NCBI GenBank assembly: GCA_914767715.1 | Contig: OU612075.1 | Location: 20,584,001-20,648,000, forward strand | Direction of reading: 5' to 3' | From: Membranipora membranacea | Taxonomy: Eukaryota; Bryozoa; Gymnolaemata; Cheilostomatida; Membraniporidae | Length of the DNA stretch: 64,000 bases | In this document: positions 34,791 through 47,700 of the stretch, piece after piece | Layout of the letters: each line of letters begins with the position of its first letter | Numbering within the stretch: position 1 is the stretch's first letter | The notes under the pieces: model-generated | Seen by the model: only the letters and a program-made list of their open reading frames with translations | Told to the model about the DNA's origin: nothing | Database searches by the model: none | Made by a program: the position numbers and the translations under genes

Positions 34791-37590
34791 AGATCAATGT
34801 ATTAACCATGTCAAGGTCAAAGAGTTGTTTGACTCGTTACAACTATCTAAAATTATATTGAAATTAGAAACGATCTGACAAATAATTAACCAATCAGCAT
34901 TCTTCTTCTTCATCAGTCGATGCAATTTCATCTTATTATGGCAGGCAGAAATGTATCATAATGATTTGTTTTGAAGAAGTTAGTAGGCCAACTGTGGGCT
35001 GTGGACAGGTCTGTGCAGGGTGGTAACTGGTAGGAGGGCATTAGCAAGTAACAGATAGCATGCACATTTCTTGATCATTACGGTATATTGCCTGGGAAGC
35101 TAAATATTGTGGTTCAATGATAGTGGGCTTGCTGGTGTGTCATGGTTAAAATCTGAGTCTTGATCCTCAATTGATCCAGAATTGTTTAGAGGCAAGCCCC
35201 GCGGCTACAACACGCGACCTTACGGTAATGAATATGAAAGTAGTTTCCATCTTGATTAACAAAAAAGGACATTAATCTAACAGCTGATAAGTTATTAGTA
35301 GATAGTAGATATTTGTTATAAATTATAACCAGATGTTTTTAGCGGGGCTCCATATTTCTGAGTGACACAGACTGTGAATATGGACACGATGCAATTAATC
35401 AAGTCATCTAGTTTGACAATATCAATGGCATAATACAAAAATTATCATATATTATCATGATTGTTGTCTACATTTGTAGACTACAACTATTATTAGGAAT
35501 TTATAATTCCCTGCAACAGAAAAATACAAAAATTTAAGAAGTGCATATGAATCTTAATCTCAAAATTCTGCTGTTCACCTAATAAATTTTGGTATTTTTC
35601 GTGTTTAAAAGCAGCGAACAACCAGAAGACAATGCAGATTAGAGCTGCTGTACAAAACTGCCATTAACTTTTCTATTTAGGAATGATAGGAACAGACTAC
35701 TGCTGTTTGGAGCCTTTTATGTTTTTCAACTCTGTTTCCGATAATTAATAACATTATCATATACACATGACTACCAAGAACCTGTTGAAACCTTACACAA
35801 TTATAGCATGTGATGAATTACACTCTTGGTACCAACGACAGTCGATGACTCCGCAGTTGTACATTCCAATTACAACATATACTTCAAAACCGAATTAAAA
35901 AATGGTATCTATGGGCCAGCTGTGGAAATAAACTTTGATTCCTAATTTTCTGGACAAATCTAGAGAAAATACCTTGTTTACCTCGCTGGTTATTGATGTT
36001 CAAGGCTGGCTGAGAGTAAGGTATAGCATTCGCCTTGCAAACATGGAATTTGTTACAACTATTTGATAGGATTAAATTTCTTTCATTATTCCCAGGCATG
36101 AATAAAACACTGAAATGCAAAGGAAGCTGATATTTTTTAAGGACTCCAAAGCCTGGACTATTCAATCAACAATGGCCACTGTTCTTAGGCTACTATAGCT
36201 GTACCACAAAGTATATAAGTCATGTAAAAAGTTAAACGTGTCATATAAAATCATCATTTATGATTTATTATATAAGCACTTGATATGCCCTAGCTTACAT
36301 TTTTATTCCGTTTGGAGCAAAAATCTATCCTCAATTCATGAATATCATATAAATTGGAACCTAGTTTGATTGGTATCTAGTTAACAGTTGTGTACCCTTT
36401 GATTTTACTGAGACAACTCGTATTTATGGCAGTGACCGTGCCCTCTAAGCTGAATGTAGAAGGGTATAGTGGAACCACAGCTGAACAATACCACTAATAC
36501 CAAAACAATTATTTTCATTTGCAATTTTTTACTCTGAACAAGTCAAGTCCCCTAAAAAGTAGAGACAGAAAACGACAAAATAAATGTAACTCGTTTTTCC
36601 TTTGAATCATATTTATACACATTAAATGTATCTTAAGAAGTTCTTGTGGCTTGATCCTTTCTGATCATTGACATTCAGACGCTTCAACCTGCCTTTTTGG
36701 TATAAGCACTGGAAATTCCATATTGTTAGTATCCCACATTGATAGTATTCTGAACACTATATATTCTAGTCTTATAATAGTTGAGTACACCATTTTAATA
36801 GTGTATTAATTTACTCTACTTGCACTCACAACCAGAATTTTACATTGGGGTAATCATGGTTTTCTCAATATTTTCTCAATGTATAAATAATACAACATGT
36901 GATAATACAAAAACTAATTTAACAATATTTAATTTAGGTTTGAACCATTAAATTTTGTTCTGCACACAAAATATGAAAAAGTGTATTAACAAAATAATTA
37001 AATATTGTGTTGCACAGAATGAAACATATGAAATATTAGAATCATGTGAATATCTATCAAGATACTGTTCGAAAAATTTGTTATGGTTAATTACTCGCAA
37101 TATAATGTACTGCTAATTTTCATTAGTTAAATCATAACTACTGCTCAAAACAAGATTCACAGATTACACTAGAACAGCTCTATAAGAATGTAAAACACAT
37201 TGTATTAAGATATGTTTCACCCATAAGCTCTCTTCATAATATAGCCATTTTAAATTGGTGCCTGATAAATGATATTCCTTTGAATGACCTGTGGGAACAA
37301 TAAGGATTAGGTCCACTGCTGGATTATCACATCAAATTTATTATTTGAATATTGATTAAGTGTCGATGAAGAAAAATACTTTGACATTCAAGCATCAATA
37401 ATATGCTATATTTTATACAAACTTATTTGGAGTGATATGAGGGCAAGCTTGGTCACAGAAACCAAAACATTTTAACCAGGCGAGATCATGGAGATAAGAA
37501 TAAGATAATAACTAGTAACTTTTAGAAGCTAGACTCATTCAATTAGCAGAGGAATTGTAGAAGTTACTTAGGTATCAAACCAAAGTTCCT
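34791..37590. other. Unassigned intergenic sequence
   Basis: AT-rich, no coding exon or repeat recognised on either strand. Confidence 0.4.
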
Positions 37591-38029
37591 TTATATCACC
37601 GGCACCGATGCTGAAGCTGCCGGTATAGGCCTCACAGTAGGTATACACTGCCCACGAATATAAGACTTTAGTAACTGACGGCAGTTCCTGTTCATGATGC
37701 CATATACGATAATGCTCATCAGACCGTAACCGTCATGAAGGAATCTGAAGGACAGCGCTACATAAATTGGAGGCCTGATATTAATTACATGCCTTAGCAA
37801 GAAGATGGTGATTAGTAAGATTATAGATACCAAACATATAACAAGCATGTAGATGGGAGCTATACGGACCTGCCTATTTACCAGGAGAGTCGCTTGGCAA
37901 ACCGTCAGATGGACGTTTTCTCACAAGTTCTCTAAAATTCAGTGGCATCAGGACCACCATAGCAATGATTGCAGGCATCATCTGTATTTGGTATTCGAAC
38001 AATATGAGGCTGAAGTAATACATAAATCC
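37591..38029 (-). pseudogene. 7TM receptor C-terminal fragment with a frameshift
   Basis: Read on the minus strand from a GGGACAACAG acceptor, GFMYYFSLILFEYQIQMMPA and the following hydrophobic run look like membrane helix 5, ending in NFRELVRKRPSDGLPSDSPG, a basic loop 3. In the next frame, VRIAPIYMLVICLVSIILL is a helix 6-like segment and DGYGLMSIIVYGIMNRNCRQ a helix 7 to helix 8 boundary with the (N/D)xxIYGxMNRN wording of G-protein-coupled receptors. The two parts are in different frames; a one-base change near plus 37871-37882 would join them, and the 12 bases between cannot be an intron. It is therefore a pseudogene or an error. The receptor family is not identified. Confidence 0.45.
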
Positions 38030-38049
38030 CTGTTGTCCCAAAATAGATC

Positions 38050-38240
38050 AAAGCTAGGTCTGCTGCGTTTTTCTGGTGGAGTTCCTTTATTTCCTGGAGG
38101 ACCTCCAACATTTCCTGGTGGTGGTGCAGCATTCCCTGTTGGCAGTGGCTCTCCGTGATTAGGTGGTAGCTGACCATTACTTGGAGGTTGAGCGGTGTCT
38201 GCACCATTCCCAATATTGAAAGAACACCGTTGAGATGAGA
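38050..38240 (-). other. Pro/Gly-rich open segment, possible exon
   Basis: The minus strand encodes a collagen-flavoured stretch including GNVGGPPGNKGTPPEKRSRP, without strict Gly-X-Y spacing. It lies directly upstream of the receptor-like fragment and downstream of the short-chain-collagen-like gene. I cannot link it to either by splice phase. Confidence 0.25.
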
Positions 38241-38744
38241 ATTATTGTTAATAAAACTGATAACAAAACAATTTAATAAATATGGTAAATATACCCGTGA
38301 GTACAGCATATACACCAAGCATCTCCTCTCAAATTCAACATGAAGCAGACCAATGGCACTTTTGAAAATCACATGAATTTTTTAAATCAATTGATATTGA
38401 AGATAACAGTTTGGACCAGAGAAGACAAATTACTGATGCATGGTGGGCATTTCTCATAAACAGGCGGGCGGTTTATTCCCGCTGGTACTAGAACTAAACT
38501 TGAAATTAAAACTTGTTTATGCATTACTAATGTTATTTTATATTATTTTTGTCATTTTCCCATTGAGCATATTCTATAGATGTTTATTTATCTGAAAGAC
38601 AGACTTCTAGACAAACAGGATCCAAGAAAAGTTGATACAAATCATTCACATTTATTTCACACCAGTATCTCATGACCAAAAATTAAGCACTACAATGTCT
38701 CTTATCAGCAATATCATGATGTAGGAAAAACCATATAGGTAGTT

Positions 38745-41700
38745 CTAGCCATAGTAAGTATCATCTTTTGTACACACTGTACAGGCTATCCTGTTACCTT
38801 TAGTATAAGATTTACATGGAGCTGCACGGCCATTACAATCACCAGCCTGTACAAATGTTAACTTCTGTCCTACTGAATTAGCATGTCCAGATTGTTTATC
38901 AGGATCCTTATCTACACAGTAGTTCTTAGAGGAATGGTAATATTCACCTGTCTTACCTAAATCATAAAACAGATGAGGGTGACAGCGGGAGGATTATTAG
39001 GATAATATCTGAAAAAATACAAATGTTAAATCAGCTACAGATTGGGCCACAGATTCGGACCAAGTGATAACTAACTCATCTGGATAATCGAATAAACAGT
39101 CTCTGTTTCATTTCCCGGTATCATTCAGGGACCAGGCACACCAATGAACTCACTCTTGGGAAGGGAGGACAATACGTACTAGTTGTTGACGTGACTTAGA
39201 GTGTGATAAAATAACCAAGGGTTGTGTTTTTTGACTGCCCTTGATTGTTCATAGATAAGACCATATTTTTGCAAAATTTAATATGCCACAACCGACCTCC
39301 TTATTTGCATCACCATAATTTCTTAATAATAGCAATGTTGGAATGTTTGAAAAATTTCTTCAATTAAAAATGAAATTAAACCAAAAATTATGAATCGAAT
39401 TGAATGTAGCATTATATGCAATAAAACGAAATGTTTTGATTTTTGACAAACATGATTTATTCAATAAATTATTTAATTTACTGTATTTTATTTTTATTTC
39501 AATTTTTTTTATTTTATTTCGTTCTATTTTATTTTATTCTGTTTTATTTTATTTTAATTTATTTTATATTATTTTATTCTATTTTGTTTTATTTTATTAC
39601 ATTTTATTATTTATTTTGTTATTTATTTTGTTTATTGAGTAAATGAACAAATTGAAATAAAAATAAAATGTAAACGCAAGAAGAATACGAAACAAGTTAG
39701 TAGTGACTTGGCCTGCAGCCTTGATGAGGAAGTAAATGAAGTAGAGGTTGAGCCTAAAATACTACCATATCTGCTCAACTGCATGAAAGGAATCAAAAAG
39801 AAACTAGATAAATCATACTAGTCAATGGACAGATCCCTAAAAAGTGGCTCCGTTAAGGCGTTTCGTGATATCGGAAGGAACAAAGCACCACTATATAACA
39901 AATCGAAGCTAAGACTCTAGGGAATAAGAATATTTTGGTAGTAAAAAATTTAAATTGGGGGGCGCACCTGAATCAAAGGGTTAAAGAGAGGAAAACTTCA
40001 AATTTGTCAAAAATATACCTATTTGCATTACACATCACAGAGAGTGTTCCTATCACAATAAATTTGGTTTACACAGTTATTTAACTTTCTTGGATTTTTA
40101 TGCTGCCGGATAGTAACCTACTGTCATTATAAGAGCTTCAAAAGGTAAAAGAACATTTGTGATCGGACCAGGCAGTCCTACATCAAAATTCAAAATCCCA
40201 AAAGAATAGACTTTGGAGTAGCACCGCTGAGATATGACCAAATTATTCTTGTGTCGATGTTTATTGAATTGTCTTGAAAGTTAAGATGCACAAGGATCCC
40301 CCAGGCCAGCAGTTTAGTAACAACTTGATAGAGCACTGTCCCCAAAAGGCCACTGAGCTACATTAAGAAATGCTACAAATATTACACAAGCAAGCAAACC
40401 GTCTCCAGGTTTGCTGACACGGCAATCTCTTACATAGGGTATGAAACAAATGAACTGCAAGAGATGCGTCTTTGGTTGTCAGCCTTAACTTTTTGAGAGG
40501 CCAAATGTATATTCTTCGTTGTCAACAAAATGAAAGTGAGTGGACAGATTTTTCAAGCGTCTATTAGTATGACTGAGGTTCAACAGAGAAACCAGATAGA
40601 CGTGCGATCGTCATTTACAAGCACAGTCTGATCAGGATCATCTAGCTATTGAGGCACAGTACAACAACAGCTGCCAGTAAATACATAATGAAAACAGTCT
40701 CACACCAGACTGCCTAGATCAGATAGTATTTTATAAGTCAAGTAACCTATTCCTAAACCAGTTTTTATATGGCAGTAAGATCTCACTAGAGCCAGGCATT
40801 CAAAAAGCAAGCGATTTATAATCAGGTTTCTCCAGCGAACCAACAACACCCCTATCTTCCAGGTGAACATATTCTAATACATGCCTCAAAGATTTGGTAT
40901 GTTTGTTTTCAACTTCATCAACAAATTAAAAAATTTGAAATTAGAATGTATTTTGGTGCGGCAGAGATAAGGCCAACATGCGCAATCAGCGTGTTAAGGT
41001 TTTTTTGTTTTTTGAGGTACCAGTCCATACACCATACGAGATGTGGCAAAAATATGTGATGAAAAAAGTCAGCACCTCAAGACAGGAAGTAGAACCTGAG
41101 TGCCAAAGGTGGCCTGAGTCTTTTTGTATTCCAGGTTGTTAGAATGTATTTGGGTGCGGCAGAGATAAGGCCTACATGCGCAATCAGCGTGTTAAGGTTT
41201 TTTGAGGTACCAGTCCATACACCATACGAGGAGTGGCAAAAATATGTGATGAAAAAGGTCAGCACCTCAAGACAGGAAGTAGCACCTGAGTGCCAAAGGT
41301 GGCCTGAGTCCTTTTGTATTCCAGGTTGTTGGACAGTTTGTTCCACAGGACCGACATTTGATAGGAGGCACACGGGTGTCGGTTTGCTAATGAAGTTAAA
41401 TTGAATGAGTTAAATGTTTTTTGTGAGCAGATTAAAGTTTCAATTTATAATGTTTGATTTCTTAAATGGGTTTGGGATGAAGTTAATCTTTCTGATTTTT
41501 AAATAGTTATAAAAACTTGTGCTGGTTGTATCTGCGTTGCCTGACATCTCAATAAGTTCCATATAATCCAAAACCATCACAGTTTCACACATTCCAAAGG
41601 CTGATAAAAAATCATGATACAGTTTAGCATTAATACACTTGGTTTTTGGCAATTTTTGAAAACAGTATCATTTGTTATTCCGATTTTATCCCATCATTCT

Positions 41701-44700
41701 GTTACAGATAAAAGGGGCAGTGTAAATTCGAATTTAAGATAAATGGAGATAAAGTCGGACCCAGAACTTTTAAATAACTGAGGAACCCAATCGTTTATAG
41801 TACCTGCCTCAGAACATATTCTTATTGATCACCTAAATCTTTCTGTAATATGCAAGGCAGGACCTGAAGTGCTCAATTGAACATGGTTAAAACACATATG
41901 GGATAATTCTGAGAGCAGGACATGTCGGTGGAGGGTATGCAATGGGTAGCAATGAAAGTGCCTTATTGGTTGATATATATTCCCTTAACTGCAGTGCGCC
42001 GTCATTGAATTCAAAAGTTGAGTCGCAAAGAGTGGGGACTTATCTGCTGATGCAGCTTTGAAATAGGTCCCGAACAAGCTAACCATGTCATAGCTGCACT
42101 CATTGGTGATGCCAAAAAAGACGCTCTGCCCGCGTGAAAAGCTGCTCGATCTCCCAAGAACGGACGGTCTTGATGGAGCTCATGTAAATTGCTAAAAGTA
42201 TGGCAAGACAAGCTTTTCTGGTAGAAGCAGCGAACACATGCAAAGCAAAGAATTCTTCAATCATCTAATAGCATGGCAGACGAGATACTATGCAATGCTG
42301 TTGCTTTGGTGCTTGAGTTGCCCTTTATGTGAAATGCTTGGGTGGGGGAGGGATAGCAAGGAGGGATAAAACTTGTGCCAGGTGGTTTATTACATTTCAT
42401 ACAAGTTTCTTCATCACACATCGGCTGAACAAATTGGCCAATCATGAGTAAGTTGTCATTGAGACAAATACACAGGGGCGACTGCAAGTCAAAGTCAGGC
42501 TAAGAACTGCTCAATGGTGCTTTGGCATCATTGGAGACGAACAATTAAACAACTCAGCAGCTACCCAGTTTGTGCTAAAGCTGTAGTGCTTGGAGAGTTA
42601 ATTTAGCGTTCTGACCAATTATTGCTGAATTTTGGGGTCAAGATATAGGTGATAATCTATATAAAATCCCTTGATGTAAGCTTTCTTTGGCAACCTCACC
42701 GAAATCTTATAATAATCAAATTAATGTACCAGGTTTCTATAAATGAAAAAAAACCAAATTCAAGATCCAACGTAAATTTTCATCCCGTAGGGAGCTGCAC
42801 TGCATGAAACGGTGGTGCAAGTCTCATGCACCTAAAAATTATAATACCCTGTCATATTGTCATATAGAGCACAGAGGATACTTTCATCCTCTGTCTGTCT
42901 CTCGGACTATTAGGCAAGCGAATGGGGGATTGCCCAGCCAGAATAAAAAAAATTGAACCATCTGTAATCAACGATCATCGGCGGGAGATTACCGGGGCTG
43001 CCTGCAAGATTGTATACACCGCACTACCCCCAGCTCTTAAAGATCTAGAGGAATTGACAGCGACCAACTACCGGTCATCAAAATGCAGATTGTAAGCTTG
43101 CAGCTGCCTTATATGAGGGGGAACTTTTGCCGCAATCTTGTCGCTGTGGGTGCGACGTCTGCTCCGACATTCCAGCTTAAAACAAGGCTGTATATTCAGA
43201 TTGAGGTGACTATGACTGCTGTACCTCTTCAGGGATATGGCAGATTGCTCATGACCCGTCTGTGTAATATTTGGTTGAAGTAAAACCTTGTTAAACTACA
43301 AGAAAGTGAAAAAAAATCCGAAATGGGGGAGACAACAACCACTTTGCAAAAGTTAAATTTGTTAAAGGTTGTTTTTGGTGTTTTTTTTAGAGATACAGAA
43401 TTTATTTTTTAAACATGGATAAATATCATCTAATTGCATATTTTTGAGGCATTGGAAGTATATATTTAGCATCCCGGGGAGATACAGGCCCAAAAAAGTC
43501 CCAAAAAAATTTGTTTTGCTTAAAAAAATGGCCGCCCCCCAAATATTTTTCTTTACTAACTTGATATTCTTACTCAGGAGAAAATTCCCTTCGGTTTGAT
43601 GTATGGTGTTGCTTTGTTCCTTCCGATATCACGAACCGCCAAAAAAAATATGATCTGTCCGTTGACTATACCATATAGAATCAAATATTGAATTGGAAGG
43701 TGATGTCAGAAACCCGCAAATTACCATCACTTTGTCACAGCCAGGTATTGAAAGACATTCTACCTAAACACCTTGCTCGATCAAAGCTGAAACTCAACTC
43801 AAGAGAATATACTGGCAAGTCAGGCACAAAAGTTTGCACCATAATGAAAGTTGATGAACATCATGGAAACGAGTTTTGCGGCAAATTTCTATAACAAGTA
43901 CCATTATTAAGTACTTGAGGCTTTTTCCACGTCTCTGGCTGAAAATATGAACCGATCCATCCAGAACAGATGTGATGAGGTGTTGAGCAATGGAACACCA
44001 CAGACTACATCGTCCCATGCCAAAGAGGTTCACATGTCTGATGTTTCTTGTAATCCCATACCTTCCATAACTGAATCTACTCCATCCACAAACCCCAGTT
44101 TTGGATATGCCAGCAAGACGAAACATTGGCAGTTATTCAATCCGCTTCAATCACCAAGGAGAATTTAAAGAATGAATTGAATGTCCCCTACACTAGTAGA
44201 AGGCCATGGCAGAATTGCTATCTAAAAAAATGAAAGATCTCAAAACTAGTTACGCTGAGACAGTAAAAATAGGTCGCAGCACATATCTCAGCACCAAACA
44301 CATCAATCACCCACAACATCCTACCTCTAGTTATAACACAAAGAGGTGCTATAAAACTAGGCACAAAATTAAATTTTCTTTAGCCATGCGGCTAGGGTCA
44401 GTACATGGACATTTCCTAATTTTGACGACCAGCCGTCTATCAATTGTCACATTTAAATCTCTATGATAAAACTCCTTTTAAAATCCTAGATTTATCATAG
44501 CCTATGTATCCTAGCAGAATGCGGGGTATAGCTTAAAGATTGGGTATTTTAAAAAAGTTGGAAATAAGTCTTTAGGATAAATACAAATACATATCATAGG
44601 CGGGTATGTCTGCTTCACAAATATCCATTGTAACTTACATAATTATAAAAATTGGCAGACATCCAGATTGAATATTTTCCCCCACTGGATAAAAAACGCA

Positions 44701-47700
44701 GGCAGTATGAAGTGTCCCCTCTGTATTATATCCTTACTCTGTGATATAATACAGTATGACAAGTACTAAACTGATTTTATAGCCAATCTTGGTTCCCTAA
44801 TATAGTTTAGTATGGGACACCTAGGAATCACTTCCCTTATGATTTTAGCCTGCATTTACTTGTTGCCAGACCAAAAACTGTGATCTGCTGAAGTGAATTT
44901 TAGAAACTATAAAAAATTGCTCATTTGCTCACTGCTCCCTATAATGAGGCACTCTCGTTTATTCATGCTGCCTACTATGAGCTCCCAACTGAATGTTATT
45001 GAATAAAGCAGTAATAGTCACAGTACTATCATTTTGCTTTGATTAAACTAAAATGGCAAGGAGGCAATGCCCCCTCAAGAAACCTAAATGGAGTGCCCTT
45101 AAAAATTATAATCAAATAATCAATGTGCATTGGGATTGCTACTTGACATAAATAGGAAAAGTTGACATTATCCAGCACAGTGTATTTCCGACCCCGGTAG
45201 GATTATCGCCTCGTCCCCAGTGGGATTATTGCCTACCCTGCCATTTTTCTGACCTTATTTTCTGCTAGAACTAACCTGGTGTAGACATAAGGTGACCGTA
45301 GTATTCTCTAATCCATGAGTAAGGACAACTAACTCTTCCAGGTAGGACAAACTGCAAATAAATGAGAAATTGTTATTTAAATGTAAACAAATGTAAAAAA
45401 TGTAAATCTTTTTTTATAAGCAGCTATCCAGCTATCCATACAGTACATAGCGCATATAACATAGTAACATACACATGAAATTCGATTTAGCACACGCTTG
45501 TACAAGGTAGGAGTGGGCAAGCTAGGCTATTGTCCGGAGAGCTCAACTCCTTATGAGTGCTTCGTATACTTTTCTATACTTTACTATTCTTATCTCATTT
45601 TTATTATCACAGAATAATTTTTATTTGAAGGAGAAAAAAATATGATGCATCTAGGTGATGACTTATGGTTTCTCATAACCTGAATGCTTTTGCTTGACCT
45701 TTCATGGCCGGTGGTAAATTAATTGTAAATAATCATAGCAATAGCAGCGTAAGTGCTCAAACATTGCCCGGGTTGATGGTAACACTGAACATTTCATGAT
45801 CAACCACATTACAACTGAATGAGTTAGATATTGAAAGGTTTGGAGACTTAGCTTAGGCAGTGTTTTGAGCATATTATCTACAGCAATAGCAGGATCATTC
45901 GATAAATTGAGACTAAATCAGTCCATTAAACTTACTGTAGGCGATTTCTTGGTGTAGCAAACAGCACACAATACTACTGATCCTTCTAAAGCTGGTCTAA
46001 ACACTCCATTGTGTCCACCTGATAAAATAAGTAACATGGGCTTACTGTATATATCAGTAATTTGAATATTGTTATGCAGAAGCTTTCATAACATTACTGC
46101 ATTGTAGCGGTCACTCGATATGAAAGTCAAGCACATGTCATCTTTCTCAACAATATCTTCTGACTTTATCTACCTATGCCCTGCCCTAGACTTGCAAATT
46201 ATGCTAACAGCTGACAGCTTCTAGACATGAGACATCTGCTTATTACAGCACATACTTGTATCTAACTTGACAGCAGCTAGTAGAGTTTTGGCTGCTGGAG
46301 ATGTAGCTTTATTACTGTGCCATGTAGGTGACTGAGGTAGACACTCCAGTTCTGTGGATCCTCCGTATCCTTTTTGTGGATAGGCAGCAGCAGCATACCC
46401 TGGTAATATCAATTATCAGAATTGGCATCATCTTAAAGTTTTGGGTAGGCATATTATTACAAGATGTCTTCTCCTAGCAGTTTTTCATTTCCCCATAATT
46501 TTAGGATAATAATGGCATCATAAGGAGTGCTCTCACAGACAGATGCTTCACCAACAGTACTACTTTGCTTGTAATATCTTAATAACAGCACAGTATTTCC
46601 TGATTCATTTTTAAAAGTATTCGCCATGCTTGATTCTGCAGTTCGGAAAAGCATAATAAATCAGTGGTAAAAATTTAATCTATTGCAAGCGAGGTAGGTG
46701 GTTTAAGTCATTTAGTGACAGTACCTAATTAGAAAATCATCATAAAGTTCAGTATGAGTAGAATTTTCAGTTCCGTTATATTAGTCTCCACAACCAAAAG
46801 TTACTAATTCAATTTATTAATCTCGCTCAGTCAAAATCATTGCATCTTAACTTTAATTCCTCTTTAACCAGCATTTTAATCTTGAGGAAGTCCTTGAGGA
46901 GTTCACTATTCAAATCGTTTAATCTCATCCAGATCATGTTTGTTTAATTGATGAAAGCAGATTAGTTCAGGTAATATAACTGCTGGGGACTTTTTGTACA
47001 GGGATCCATTTGTCCTGCCTGTTAAAATCTGAGATATTCTCACAATCTAAGGCACCTAAAGAGCTTACCAAATTAAGCGTGCTGTATGTTACATAATGGA
47101 ATATGTTTCCCTGAATAGTACATGTGGCAAGTATCCTTAGGTCCAGCATTATGCAAATACAATATTAGAAATTAAAGCGTGACGCTCCCACTTATATTTT
47201 TCCAGAATTAAAATCATGATCTCATGACAATATAAAAAAAACTATGTTTTTGTTTAAACTGTGTTTAAGGTTCATGTTACGCATTACTTCTCTTTGTTCT
47301 TTCTATTTTGCCTACTGTTATGAAATGTACAAAGGCTGTTTAGTGATTGAGACATGTGTTATGATAAGCTGAAAGAAAGTATTACCATTATAGAGAGTTT
47401 GTGCGCCTGTTTGTGGACAGCTAAACTTCCCCCATCTTACAAATGTGGAGCCTGTAAAATATCATAAAATACAATCGTAATCGATCACAGCAGATAATCA
47501 TAAATAAAATGATTGTGTAGGTGGATGGAGAGCAAACCTATAAGTTACCCTAATCCATCAACCTGTAAAACTCTGAAACACAAAGAAGCTCAGTAAAATT
47601 TCTATGAGGTGATCCATAGCTAGGTCTCAACTCACCACCTCCATCAGCAGTATTTTCATTGATTTTCTGATTTCCATTACTACCAGGACCACTGTTCCCA

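Larger units (their letters stand above)
38957..45275. other. 6.3-kb last intron of the short-chain-collagen-like gene
   Basis: It holds a T-rich satellite (39480-39645), two inverted copies of one repeat (39820-39965 and 43530-43680), a tandem duplication (40943-41330) and several open frames (43688-44470) that I do not recognise. No host exon is needed here, because the flanking exons join in phase. Confidence 0.5.

Noticed and set aside
39400-39646. Hydrophobic Phe/Leu/Ile-rich frames resembling membrane segments
   Set aside because: Direct translation of a TTTTA repeat.
43688-44470. Three neighbouring plus-strand frames of 68-86 codons
   Set aside because: No recognisable domain and located in a repeat-filled intron; could be decayed transposon coding sequence but this is not supportable.
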